DNA from: Ailurus styani | Lineage: Eukaryota > Chordata > Mammalia > Carnivora > Ailuridae | DNA: 64,000 bases | Reading direction: 5' to 3' | Assembly: GCA_002007465.1 (NCBI GenBank) | Contig: LNAC01000001.1 | Location: 8,175,936-8,239,935, forward strand | In this document: positions 53,606 through 63,145 of the stretch, piece after piece | How the letters are laid out: every line of letters begins with the position of its first letter | Position numbering within the stretch: the stretch's first letter is position 1 | The notes under the pieces: generated by a model | Seen by the model: the letters and a program-made list of their open reading frames with translations, nothing else | Databases searched by the model: none | What the model was told of the DNA's origin: nothing | Made by a program: the position numbers and the translations under genes

Positions 53606-54145
53606 CAGCAAACTCAGGGTCAGGCCAAGTCTGGACTGCCACTTCCCTTGTATGCCCTGTGAGCTCAGAACGGGTTTTGGTTTTCGCATTTTTAAAAAGC
53701 TTTTTAAAAATCAAAAGGAGAATTCTCTGTGACATCTGAAAATGACATGAAATTCAATTTACAGTATCCATAAGTAATTTTTTTCTTAAAGATTTTACTT
53801 ATTTATTTGACACAGAGAGATCACAAGCAAGCAGAGAGGCAGGCAGAGAGAGGAGGAGGCAGGCTCCCTGCTAAGCAGAGAGCCCAATGTGGGCCTCCAT
53901 CCCAGGACCCCGAGATCATGACCTGAGCTAAAGGCAGAGGCATTAACCCACTGAGCCACCCAGGTGCCCAGTAATGTTTTATTGAAACACAATCCCGTTC
54001 CTCTTCATTTACGTATTATCTGTGGCTACCTTCGCTCATCAGTGACAGAGTTGAGAAGTTGAGGGAGAGACTGTGTTTGGCCTGCCAACCCTAACATATT
54101 TATCATTCACCCTTTAACAGAAAAAGTTTGCCACGCCCTGCTATA
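53606..54145. mobile_element. hAT-like DNA transposon fossil, inverted-repeat ends, split by a SINE
   Basis: Left end GAGGGTCAGCAAACTCAGGG, right end AGAAAAAGTTTGCCACGCCC; the ends are inverted copies of each other. Between them are TTTTATTGAAACACAATCCC, TTTACGTATTATCTGTGGC, CAGAGTTGAGAAGTTGAGGG and TTTGGCCTGCCAACCCTAAC, the order of a widespread mammalian non-autonomous hAT element. I do not name the family. A Can-SINE sits inside. Confidence 0.65.
53779..53969 (-). mobile_element. Can-SINE, young mustelid-type, nested in hAT-like element
   Basis: Reverse orientation: CTTAAAGATTTTACTTATTT, CAAGCAGAGAGGCAGGCAGA, GGACCCCGAGATCATGACCT, GGCATTAACCCACTGAGCCA and the head complement ending GGTGCCC. 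AGTAAT at 53773-53778 and 53970-53975 is the visible target-site duplication. Confidence 0.95.
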
Positions 54146-54427
54146 GGACATAGAGATCGGCTGGACAAACCAAAGTTGCACTCAGCCACAAGGCCAATGG
54201 CGCTTCTGAGGAATTACACAGTTTTACAGCAGTTCTTTCCTTCTTAGGCTAGAAATGTTTCTGAATGGAGTGGCAGAGTTAATTTTTTGTGGGGGGAGTT
54301 TTATTATCACAAATGACTCTGACAGCACACCCCAAGGGTCTCTAACAGTGCCAGTATACAGGAGGTACTAAATAAATTCTCTTGTGTGGCCCTCATTCCC
54401 TGCTTTCCTTCACAAGGGATCACCTGC

Positions 54428-54638
54428 CTATGTTTTTAGTTTTTTTGTTTTGAGAGAGTGACAGAGAGAGTGCAATATGGGGGGGAGGGGCAGAGGAAGG
54501 GAGAGGGAGAATTTTAAGCGGGTTGCACGCTCACCGGGGAGCCCAGTGTGAGACTCGATCCCACGACCCTGAGATCATGACCTGAGCCGAAACCAAGGGT
54601 CAGACGCGCAACCGACTGAGGCCACCCAGGCTCCCCTT
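54428..54638 (-). mobile_element. Can-SINE, older type
   Basis: TTTTGTTTTGAGAGAGTGAC, GGAGCCCAGTGTGAGACTCG, ATCCCACGACCCTGAGATCA, then GGTCAGACGCGCAACCGACT and GGCCACCCAGGCTCCCC. ACCTGC at 54422-54427 and 54639-54644 flanks it. Diverged from the young type. Confidence 0.92.
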
Positions 54639-55134
54639 ACCTGCAGCTTGTTTTTTGCTTGTTTGATCTTGTTTTTGTCCTGAGCCAGCACTTCCTGTCA
54701 TGAAGCCCGTTCCAACCCAAGATCTGATTGCTCTCAGCTTTGCCAGGACCTTGTCATGAGCCAGGCAGATATCCCTGTAGAGACACTAACTATTGTTTGC
54801 TTGAAACCTCACTTGTTGGAGACAAGAGCAAGCTTTTTTACTAAAACTTGGATCACAGCAGATTTGGGGGAAAAGTAAGATTTCATTGAATTCAAGTATC
54901 TATGGTACACATTTATGGGTAAGATTTTGGCCAAATAAACATTTGGAATTGGATAAACTTCTAAATAGCTGTGAATGTTGAGCCCAGATATCTGTAGTAG
55001 TCAGAGGGGGTATTTGGTCCATAAAAACTGGAAATTTTTTGAAACTTGGGGCTTTCTGCGGGCAACAGGGGGTTTTGCTGAGAATGACAGATTCCCACAC
55101 TGAGCATGAATGTACGCAACAACTACAAATGGCA
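54639..55134. other. single-copy DNA, nothing recognised
   Basis: Mixed composition. CTTGTTTTTGTCCTGAGCC near 54669 and similar T-rich DNA. No frame above 70 codons. Confidence 0.5.
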
Positions 55135-55325
55135 GATGGTGGCCTTCTGTGTCCTTAGGAAAATCACCTAACTTCTCTGAGCCTGAGTCCTTAGATGTAA
55201 AATGGGGATAATAATGGTCCCTACTTCCTCGAGTTTCCCTTTGGATGAAAAGAAGTCATACCTGTTAAACCCCAGAGCAGTGCCTTATATACAGTAAGCA
55301 CTTAGTAATTGTTAGTTGTTGTCAC
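55135..55325 (+). repeat. MIR SINE
   Basis: AAATCACCTAACTTCTCTGA, GCCTGAGTCCTTAGATGTAA, AATGGGGATAATAATGGTCC, then CAGAGCAGTGCCTTATATAC and AGTAAGCACTTAGTAATTGT: nearly the entire MIR in sense order. Confidence 0.9.
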
Positions 55326-55472
55326 TAGAGTTGTTAGCATTAATACTGGGGCCCAGAGACGGTGACAGCAGGCATGAGCCTGCATTGCAGGGTTTACTGT
55401 CAAGTCTGGCTCCTGTGCTGGACATGCAAAGATGGAGAGACAAGGTTCCTCTCAGCATCCCCAGGGCCTGGA

Positions 55473-55486
55473 CCACCAGGGGACCC
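55473..55486 (+). promoter_or_regulatory. CTCF-like motif
   Basis: CCACCAGGGGACCC matches the CTCF core CCASYAGRKGGCRS at 12 of 14 positions. It has the same orientation as the similar site at 49035. Occupancy is unknown. Confidence 0.28.
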
Positions 55487-55799
55487 ACTAAGGTCTGGGC
55501 AAGAAATGCATGACTGTCAGAAGATGGGTGTTGATGGTAACTGAACTCCAAGAGATTTGTCTCCACCAATAAGCTAGCATGTAACATGTATGTACTTCCT
55601 GTGTCCAAGCAGAGAAACAGAGTGCACAGCCTGACCCACAAGGTGCAGACATGAATACACCTGCAAAGGATCAGTGAAGAGGAAATGACATAAAGAATGA
55701 CCTGACCACTCTCTCCGTTCTTAGATACACCACTGTCACAACAGCTCCTCCCACTGTGGGGGCCATTCATCTCCCCGGTCGGACTAAAGTCCAACCTTT

Positions 55800-56015
55800 A
55801 GTGACTGCTAGCTACAAAACATACCAAGTACTTCACACAGTTCATTTCGTCCTCACAGCAAGATAAGAACTTTCATCATCCCTGGTTTGCAAGTGAGGAG
55901 ACTGAAGCACAGAGAGGTTCGGTAACTTGCCTAAGGTCACACAGTTAGTAAGTGGCAGAGACAGAATTCAAACTTGGAAGAGTCTGGCTTGAGAGCCCAA
56001 GACCTTGAACGTTAC
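55800..56015 (-). repeat. MIR SINE
   Basis: CAAGTACTTCACACAGTTCA, GCAAGTGAGGAGACTGAAGC, ACAGAGAGGTTCGGTAACTT, GCCTAAGGTCACACAGTTAG in antisense order. One of the best-preserved MIRs in the window. Confidence 0.92.
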
Positions 56016-56034
56016 TTTAGAGTGTGGCCACTTA

Positions 56035-56155
56035 CACGGCAAGTGCCTTGGGAGCTGGGTCATGTCTTAGTCATCTCTGTGTCACCAGAGTCTGGCCCAG
56101 TGCCTGGAACATGAGAGGTTCTCAACAAATGTTTGTTGGTTAAGCAGGATCAGAC
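56035..56155 (+). repeat. L2 LINE 3'-end fragment
   Basis: GTGTCACCAGAGTCTGGCCC, AGTGCCTGGAACATGAGAGG and TTCTCAACAAATGTTTGTTG in L2 terminal order. Confidence 0.8.
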
Positions 56156-56720
56156 TACATATTCACCTTCAGCTTAAAATGGGGTCAGTTTCCCCTTTCT
56201 CTGTGCCTGTCTGCTGCCCACCACACCAGCCCTGGGTTCAGAGGAGCGAGCCAGCCCCCCCAACCCCCACACTCCAACGCTACCCCCATATCTTCTGAAG
56301 TCTTAGCAAGTTTCTCTGAAAACAACTTGGCAACAATAGCCTGACCCGCCCTTGCTGGTGCGGACTGCAGGCATATCTGTCACCAATGAAAAGGCTGGAT
56401 TTATATCTTGGTAAGATCCATTCATTCCTTAAGTGCCCAGAATCCTCCAAGGAGTGTCACAGATCCACCTAATGCACCCGGTTCTCAGCTCTGCAGCTGA
56501 GTCTCTGACTTAGCCGACAGATGTGCGCGCTCGCAGGCAATTCACACGGCCAGCTAAATCCCAAGTGGCCTGTCCGAAGGGCCACAGGTGAAAGTTGGAG
56601 CAGTGAGATCAGCGCAACCCGGACTCACAAGTTCCCCTGGAGGTCCTCTCTGGCTTCCCATGACAATGATGATGACAAGGATGCCGGAATGTGGTTCACG
56701 GCTTCACCACCTGAGTGTCT
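56156..56720. other. single-copy DNA, nothing recognised
   Basis: A 120-codon + frame (56521-56883) runs into the L2 fragment and has no family. Confidence 0.45.
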
Positions 56721-56724
56721 CATG

Positions 56725-57410
56725 GAAGGGAGCCCATCACACCTCTTCCTTCCACAGCATCAGCCATTGCGTCCCAGCCTGGCCACTGCTTCCACTCTCC
56801 ACGTTCAGTCTCCCCTCCACACCTCTGATCATGCTGCTCACTCTCTTAGAAGGTTCTTTGCTCTGTTCCTTTTCTTTTCTTAGTTGTTTTACGGCAGCAC
56901 CTTTCATAGACATCTACTCATACCCCTCATCAAAGGTCACCTCTGGGGATGCCTGAGTGCCTCATTCGGTTGAGGGTCTGACTCTTGGTCATGATCTCAG
57001 GATCGTGAGATCGAGCCCCACATCGAGCCCCCCACAGGGTTGTGAGATCGAGCCCCACAGCTCCTTGCTCAGTGGGGAGTCTGCTGGAGATTCTTCTTTC
57101 TCTCTCTCCCTGCCCTTTCCACCCCAAATGAATAAATAAATCTTTAAAAAAAAAGACAAAAGTCACCTCCTATGAGAAGACTTCCTTGATTCCCAGAAAC
57201 CTTACTAGAATTACTCCCTCAGATCATGGATCAGCCCTATGTTAGTATATATCAGTCCATTCTGCAATTATTTATTTACCTGCCCCTTCTCTCAGCTGTG
57301 AGTCCCGCACCATATCTCTGGAACCCAGCTTGGAGCCTGGTGCACTGGGGTGAACGGGGGAGGGGGTGGTGCAGGGGCCAGGGGAGGTGTTCAACAAGTG
57401 TGTGCTGAGT
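56725..57410 (+). repeat. L2 LINE 3'-region fragment, split by a SINE
   Basis: Before the SINE: CTCATGGAAGGGAGCCCATC, ATGCTGCTCACTCTCTTAGA, CATCAAAGGTCACCTCT. After it: AAAGTCACCTCCTATGAGAA, GACTTCCTTGATTCCCAGAA, ATTATTTATTTACCTGCCCC and AGGTGTTCAACAAGTGTGTG. The order is that of the L2 3' region. Confidence 0.75.
56945..57155 (+). mobile_element. Can-SINE, oldest type, with duplicated B-box segment
   Basis: GGGATGCCTGAGTGCCTCAT, GACTCTTGGTCATGATCTCA and CCCCAAATGAATAAATAAAT frame the element. Inside, GTGAGATCGAGCCCCACA occurs twice (57005-57022 and 57042-57059), duplicating the polymerase III B-box-like region. Flanks AAAGGTCACCTC (56932-56943) and AAAAGTCACCTC (57158-57169) are the target-site duplication in the L2 host. 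Confidence 0.93.
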
Positions 57411-57439
57411 GCATCACCGTCCAAAGCCTCCCTGAACTT

Positions 57440-57630
57440 CACATACATGCGGCTCCTTTATGAGCACTTAGCACTCTCTTAAATAGCAGATGTGAGCATG
57501 TGCTGCCTCTTGGACCGGACCCCAAGTTCCCCGGAGAAACGATCACGTCTTATGAAATGGTAGCCATTGACCCCACTACAGTGGGTGGCATATACTATGT
57601 GCTCAGGAAACCGGCAACTCTGCAAATTAT
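57440..57630 (+). repeat. L2 LINE 3'-end fragment
   Basis: GAGCACTTAGCACTCTCTTA, CCCCAAGTTCCCCGGAGAAA and GGTGGCATATACTATGTGCT follow the L2 terminal pattern, more diverged than the neighbouring fragment. Confidence 0.5.
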
Positions 57631-57771
57631 AGTCTTTAAGCCAGGATTTTAAGTTATCATAGCAAATAAACCAAACTTACTATTTAAGCACCAAGGTTTA
57701 GCTGGTCAGTTTCCCTAGCATCCCAGAAATGGAGGGTGTTCCCAGGAAGCAAAAAAGTACAAAGTACTCAC

Positions 57772-57801
57772 CTTGCTCACTCAACACATCAGGGGTGGAG
57801 C
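57772..57801 (-). CDS. candidate 30-nt micro-exon, unassigned
   Basis: On -, GTTTTGTTTCTTTTTTTGGC then CAG forms a strong polypyrimidine acceptor, and AAG|GTGAGTAC a near-perfect donor. The 30 nt between (GCTCCACCCC TGATGTGTTG AGTGAGCAAG) are open in one frame only, entering with 1 nt of a split codon and reading STPDVLSEQ, leaving phase 1. The exon is too short for statistics, and its phase does not match the main frame of the 45222-45381 candidate directly. It may be a neuronal-type micro-exon, a non-coding exon or chance. Confidence 0.25.
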
Positions 57802-58039
57802 CTGGCCAAAAAAAGAAACAAAACAATTTTCCGAGGTTATTTTTTACCCATTCGATTACACTGCCTGTTAAGAAAACATTGATCCTGGATGGACTGTTTC
57901 ATTAATAACCTTTCTGTTAACTTCCTTTGTTTCTTCTCAAACCCCACAGCCATGAGGAATGGAAAGCATTCGCTCTAAATTGTCTCCTTTGGAAACAAAG
58001 GGATGCGTTTCTTCAGACAGGGGTCTCCTTTGGAAAACT

Positions 58040-58235
58040 GGACCAGGCTAAGTTAAGCCCCTGCCTTCAGATCTCATCATGATCCTGGGGTCCTGGGATC
58101 AAGCCCCGCATCGGGCTCCCTGCTCAGTGGGGAGGGGGAGTCTGTTTCTCCCTCTACCCCTCCCCCCATTTACGTGCTTTCTCTCTCTCTCTCTCTCTCC
58201 CTCTCCCCCTCAAATAAATAAAATCTTTTTAAAAA
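58040..58235 (+). mobile_element. Can-SINE, head eroded
   Basis: It begins at TAAGTTAAGCCCCTGCCTTC without the usual GGCGCCTGGGTGGCTC. GGGATCAAGCCCCGCATCGG, a CT repeat and AAATAAATAAAATCTTTTTA follow. The element is 5'-incomplete. Confidence 0.9.
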
Positions 58236-58439
58236 TATGCTCAGAGGGCCCACGACAAATGTCCACTGTCAGTGGACTTTCAGAAAGGAGGTTGAGATGG
58301 ACGACCCAACGTTGAGGAAGAAAACCAGAGAAGAACAATGTTCAGAAGCCAGGGGGGAAAAAATTTCAGGGAGGAAGTTGTTACGAGTGCCATGTGCCAC
58401 CGAGAGGTCAAATAAGAAATAGAGATTAGAAGGTCTCCT

Positions 58440-59000
58440 GGGTCTGATGATGAGGAAGGTCAGAACTTGCTTGTCAATCAGCAAATACTTCTCAAGACCC
58501 CAGCCCTCGCCAAGCTGTGTACTGGATCCTGGGATAGAGTGCTGACCGAGTCCGGATAGAGTCTGGTGGGGCAGCAGACAGCTGAACAAGAACCTAGGTA
58601 AGCGGGTGCCTGGGTGTCTCAGTGGGTTAAAGCCGCTGCCTTCGGCTCAGGTCATGATCCCAGGGTCCTGGGATCGAGGCCCACATCAGGCTCTCTGCTC
58701 AGCGGGGAGCCTGCTTCCTCCTCTCTCCTCTCTCTCTGCCTGCCTCTCTGCCTACTTGTAATCTCTCTCTCTGTGTCAAATGAATAAATAAAATCTTAAA
58801 AAAAAAAAAAACCTAGGTAAGCACTATCAGGAAACGTTTGTAGGGACACCTGACACAGACGTAAGGACATGAGAGAAGTTTACCAGAAAAATAACAGGTA
58901 ACCTAACATTTGAAGGAGGAGCGGAGTCGGGCAGGCAGAGGACAGAGGGTAGAGGGGGGGACTGGGAGTCATCCTCAAGGCAGGAGAAGAGCGTGTACTA
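58440..59000 (-). repeat. L2 LINE fragment, split by a SINE
   Basis: Left part: CAATCAGCAAATACTTCTCA, GCTGTGTACTGGATCCTGGG and GGTGGGGCAGCAGACAGCTG, antisense to 'gcactagcacagtgcctggc...'. Right of the SINE, TAAGCACTATCAGGAAACG and AACATTTGAAGGAGGAGCGG continue in antisense order. Part of the right boundary is uncertain. Confidence 0.65.
58604..58809 (+). mobile_element. Can-SINE, young mustelid-type, nested in L2
   Basis: GGGTGCCTGGGTGTCTCAGT, GGGTTAAAGCCGCTGCCTTC, GGGATCGAGGCCC and TGCCTGCCTCTCTGCCTACT. AACCTAGGTAAGC at 58591-58603 and 58810-58822 is a perfect 13-bp target-site duplication. Confidence 0.97.
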
Positions 59001-59254
59001 AGCTCAGAGATGAGAGGAAGACTGGTATCTCTAAGTTGCTGCACGAAACTAGTTAGGGCTAGTGCATAGAGGACAGGTCGGCTGTGCCCTCATCCAAGGC
59101 CCTGGATGAAAACAGACCAGAGCCCCTGGCACATCTGCAGGGGCCCTACCCACCCCGACCCTAAATTACCTCTCTTCACGTAGGGTTTCAAATCTACCTG
59201 TGGTGTTTCATCTTGTCCCAGGGATCCCAAGGGAGGAGACGCAAGACGTTCGAC
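59001..59254. other. single-copy DNA, nothing recognised
   Basis: Mixed composition with no long frame. Confidence 0.5.
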
Positions 59255-59372
59255 AGTACGCTCCCCAAGGACAGGGGTTTGTCACCCCTTAATCACTGTC
59301 ACATCCCTGGCACCTAGTACTGTGCCTGAGACACAGTAGGCTCTCAACAAATAACTGTGGAATGAATAAAGG
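59255..59372 (+). repeat. L2 LINE 3'-end fragment
   Basis: CTCCCCAAGGACAGGGGTTT, CACATCCCTGGCACCTAGTA, CTGTGCCTGAGACACAGTAG and GCTCTCAACAAATAACTGTG, ending GAATGAATAAAGG. Close to the L2 3' consensus. Confidence 0.85.
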
Positions 59373-59396
59373 AAGCAAGGAAGGAAGGAAGGATAG
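59373..59396. repeat. (GGAA)n microsatellite
   Basis: AAGGAAGGAAGGAAGG grows from the 3' terminus of the L2 fragment, a common position for simple repeats. Confidence 0.9.
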
Positions 59397-59689
59397 CATT
59401 GACTTCCCTGCCCGAGTCACCTTTATGGTCATCCTATCAAAAACAACAAATAACCCAGGTCAGGGAACACACCTGGTGATCACATTATTCCTAAAAGGTC
59501 ACAAGTTATCCTTAAAACCCATCTTCTTGAGAATCAGTGTCAACTCTGGCTGACTCCTTCATTTTGTTGTAAGCATGGGCCTCCTTTGCCTGTCTTCATT
59601 CATAACGAAGCCTTGGAGAGGCAGGGATGGGGGTGGGAGAGGACAAAGATCTCATCTCCAAGTTTCAGGTGATGCCTAATATCTCCATG
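59397..59689. other. single-copy DNA, nothing recognised
   Basis: Mixed composition. GGGATGGGGGTGGGAGAGG near 59620 is a weak G-rich stretch. Confidence 0.5.
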
Positions 59690-60055
59690 TGCTTTTTTCT
59701 ACCTAATAAGAGTGTTGTATCTTGAAATGGAGCTGGTCAGGATCTTTCCACCTTCCATTTCAATGAGGCTGTAGTTTAATTAAAAGTAGAATAACATTTA
59801 CATATATAATCATCACACCTCAACAAGAGGCAACTAAAAGCTTCTTACGAATGCATATCCTGCCACCTGGGCATAGGTTTCATGAAACATCCCTGAAGAT
59901 CCGCTAATTTTCTGTTTGGGTGATACTGATAGGCTATAGTGCTATAAAACTTTGTTAAATTAGCGTATGTGTCTGAGGCTTTAAAGAGACCTTTTCTAGG
60001 GTCGGTTTCTCGTTATCTGGAACAAAACTGATCATGATCCTATCTATAGTAATTA
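59690..60055. other. AT-rich block, possible conserved non-coding element
   Basis: GTAGTTTAATTAAAAGTAGA near 59770, CATTTACATATATAATCATC near 59794, CCGCTAATTTTCTGTTTGGG near 59900 and AACTGATCATGATCC near 60023. No repeat family. Confidence 0.33.
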
Positions 60056-60059
60056 TTTA

Positions 60060-60265
60060 TGTGCACATAAATGTTTAGTGTTTTCCAGGCTCTTCTAAAC
60101 AGCACTCTCTTGTTTGATCCCTGGAACAACTCAGCCAGGTGCATCAGGGGAGACATCACCCCTCATCTTTCAGGCCCTGCAAGGTGAAGTGACTGGTCCC
60201 AGGTTAATGGGGTGACCAAGTGCCAATTCTTCATCCAGTGCCCTTTCTACCAGTTCATGTCATAA
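60060..60265 (-). repeat. MIR SINE
   Basis: GTTTTCCAGGCTCTTCTAAA, CATCTTTCAGGCCCTGCAAG, GAAGTGACTGGTCCCAGGTT and CAGTGCCCTTTCTACCAGTT in antisense order. Confidence 0.7.
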
Positions 60266-60414
60266 GACAGTACGTCCTGTAGTTTTCTGGAATTATTGTT
60301 TGCCAAAAGTTAGCATCACTTAGGTACAGAGTGTTGTTCTTAGTGAAGAAACCTTAAGAGGTATGTATGAGATAGTCATTACAGGACTTCAAATGTTAGG
60401 AAATGTTGGATGGA

Positions 60415-60500
60415 CCATGGCTTAGAGAAAGGGCTCTTGAGTAAGGCTGCCTGGGTTCAAATCCAGGCTCTGTCAATAATGGCCTACATGAACCACAAAC
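60415..60500 (+). repeat. MIR SINE 5' fragment
   Basis: AGAAAGGGCTCTTGAGTAAG, GCTGCCTGGGTTCAAATCCA and GGCTCTGTCAATAATGG give the tRNA-like MIR head in sense orientation. The MIR core is missing, and LTR-like DNA follows. Confidence 0.75.
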
Positions 60501-61045
60501 CAGCTAGTTGATATCCCTGTCCAGGTTGGACATTTGCAGTTGCCTCCATTCCCTCAGGCTTCCATTTTGGGGTCTTCACGGATCCAGGAACACTGACTCT
60601 AATGCCAGCTTCCACGGTAACAAAAGTGATTTAAGCTAAGCCAGTCAACTCGGTCCATCCCCAAGGCCATCCCACTGATTCAGCCATGGCCATGTGACCC
60701 AAGCTAGTCCAATCAGAAGGAGCCCTAGGATCTTGGCGAGAATGTGGGGACAAAGACACCCTGCTGGGTGTGAAGAAGGAAGCACAGAATTCTGGGACCT
60801 GCAGGCAGCCATCTTGGACTCCTAAGAAGAATTAAAAAGAATCCGCCTGAGAAGAAACTGGACTCTGTAGAAGGCAGAGCAGACACATGGAAAGAAACCC
60901 AGACCCTGATAACACTGTTGACGGAGGCCAAACTTGCCATTAACTCTAGATCTTTCAGTGACTTGAAATAATAAATTATTATGTGAGTCATTTGAGTTGG
61001 GTTTTCTGCTGTAGCCAAAAACATGTTGGCTGACTTGCACAGTCT
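60500..61045 (+). repeat. LTR-like ancient repeat, 3' portion
   Basis: CCATGTGACCCAAGCTAGTC, CAATCAGAAGGAGCCCTAGG, then CTTGAAATAATAAATTATTA and TCATTTGAGTTGGGTTTTCT with GCTGTAGCCAAAAACATG at the end. The CCAATCAG / AATAAA / TTGAGTTGGGTTTCTG layout is typical of mammalian LTRs. The family is not assigned. Confidence 0.5.
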
Positions 61046-61379
61046 CAATTGTTAAATAGCAATAAATAACAATATTTCTTCGCCGTCATTAGTTCGTCGT
61101 GAGGCACAAAGAAGGTAACACGCAGGAAGACTTCGCACCGTCCTCTTTGTGACAAAGCCTCTCCCCCACCCACGGACAATGGGAACAACTCAGCATCTTT
61201 TTCTCCCTGTGACGTCGGGTTCTTTGTGCCAAAAAAGCCAAGCCTTTCAAATATAAATATCACATGTGACCTGAGCGCCCCAGACAAACTACGCTTACCC
61301 ACACTTTTATGCATGGGCTCATTTAGGATGTGTTACTTTAAAACTGTGTCATAGTAGAAAGGCTGTAGCAGGCGGGCAA
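61046..61379. other. single-copy DNA, nothing recognised
   Basis: Contains CTAATGACGGCGAAGAAATA-like sequence in reverse (around 61080) and an 89-codon - frame of no family. Confidence 0.45.
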
Positions 61380-61660
61380 AGCTACTTTGTCATAATCACG
61401 TGGCTCGCCATTTCCAGGCGTTCAGTGATTTTACTACCTTTTCCCTGGTATCCCCTGGGTTGGTGTCCTTAACCTATTATGTAATGATATTTCAGGGTCT
61501 GAGAGATGAATTGCTCTCTGCGTAAAATATGGCAGTGGATCCATACCCCTAAGCTCTGATAATTAGTTTTTAATGTAACTACAATTCTTTTGAGGAGATG
61601 TTTTTGCGCTCTAAAATCTTCTTAAAAGCATCCCTTAGGCTGAAATTAAGTTGGCAGGAG
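61380..61660. other. AT-rich block, possible conserved non-coding element
   Basis: ACCTATTATGTAATGATATT near 61470, CTGATAATTAGTTTTTAATG near 61556 and GTGGCTCGCCATTTCCAGG near 61400. No transposon recognised. Confidence 0.3.
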
Positions 61661-61880
61661 TGTCATGGAGGTCCGGGGCGAGTGGCGAGTGGCGCTCAGG
61701 TTACCAGCCCACCTGACGTGATTCATGGGCCTCGGGCAGAGAGGGGCCGGCCCTCCTCGCACCTCCATGGCCAGGCCTGCTGCAGCTCGCAGCCGCCAAG
61801 GCAAAGGGCGAGGAGGCACTTCATCACCGAACATGACACCCGAGTAATGGTTACAAATGGCTTTTCGAGAAGGAGGAGGA

Positions 61881-61919
61881 TTGGGGGGGGGGACCAACAA
61901 GCTGGGGGTTGGGGGGGCG
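61881..61919 (+). other. G-rich tract, possible G-quadruplex
   Basis: G-runs of 10, 5 and 7 are separated by ACCAACAAGCT and TT. The long first run can supply two G-tracts, so four G3+ tracts are available on +. The segment lies in a CpG-containing patch (61660-61930) that follows the AT-rich block. Confidence 0.55.
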
Positions 61920-61929
61920 CCTGCCGAGG

Positions 61930-62964
61930 CCTCCCGTTTCTCTGCATCAGAGAGCTCCTCTCTGTCTAAACCATGGTGGCTTTCTCTTCTATTAGGTCAG
62001 CAACTATTTATTTCAGTCAAGGCATTTGAAATTCGTAAGGGACCACAGCCGAGCTATTCCTGAGGAAGAAATGGCAGATTCCTGAGGCAAATGCTTGGGA
62101 GCGGCTGTGGGTTCCCAGCATCCTCCGCTTCTTCCCCTCCTGCGCGTGCAGAGGCCTCCTCGCCCTTCGCTCTGGCCTTCTCAACATGTGGGTTGTTTGT
62201 TCTCTGCCAAGACAAACCGGCCGTCGTGTCTACAGGGAGGGTGATACACAGACCCAGGGGTCCGGTGCTGGGACACGACCTGTCATAATACTGTTACCAG
62301 CCCCTCGGCAGCGAAGCCATGATGTGTCCACCTGGCTCCGCAGAGGGAAGCGAATTTGAACCAGCGCGAACATGAAGGCCCGGAGGGGACAGGACACCAG
62401 AGAATGCTACATTCTCTGTGAATTCCAAAGAATTCCGAGTCCACAAATGGGCAGCAAATCTGTGAAAACATTTCCTTGCCCCCTGCCTAAAGCTACTCGT
62501 AGGAAAAAACGTAAAGTGGTTGGAAAGTAATACAAACTAAGGTACTTTACTTTGATCTTCAGACACCCACAGAGGCCCTTTCGCTCTGCAGGTCAGGGGA
62601 GGGGCAGCCCTGAGGGCTCTTGTCTTGTCAAGGTGTGTTACAACTGTCCAGTTAGAGAGCCTCATTGGTGCATGAGCTGCGGGCCCACCGTGTGAGGTCT
62701 CCATGGCCTTGGACAGATTTCTAGGGAACTGGCCAGTCTTCCTGGCTCCATCCCCCACCTTGTCCTCTGGCTCCAGGGGAAGCCAGACAGGAGCACAACA
62801 CTCCTATGAGCATTCTCTAGTTTCCACACATGACAACAGCAGAGAGAACACAGACTCTGGGCTGTGGTCAAATCCACACCAGAAGGATCTGTTGTCTACC
62901 GTCTTTTCTCAGAATTTATGGCTCTGCACTAGTCACTGAACTCAGTTCAGAATCATGACCTTGG
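61930..62964. other. single-copy DNA, nothing recognised
   Basis: About 1 kb of mixed composition. Frames up to 78 codons show no family. No promoter or splice pair stands out. Confidence 0.45.
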
Positions 62965-63145
62965 AGTTCTAGACAAACAGTTCTTAAGCGTGGCTGCACT
63001 TTAGAATTTCTTGAGGAACTTTCTGGCACACCCCAGAACAATTGAATCCAAAGTCCTAGGGTTGGCCCCAAGGCAGGCAGTACTATTTCTTTTAAGTTCT
63101 CCAGATGTTTCCAATGGAACGTCCAAATCAAGAACCACCAGCCTA
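62965..63145 (+). mobile_element. MER5A-like (hAT) non-autonomous DNA transposon
   Basis: ACAGTTCTTAAGCGTGGCTG, CACTTTAGAATTTCTTGAGG, CTATTTCTTTTAAGTTCTCC, then ATCAAGAACCACCAGC. The ends are the diverged inverted repeats of MER5A ('cagtggttctcaa...ttgagaaccactg'), and length (about 180) fits. Confidence 0.75.
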
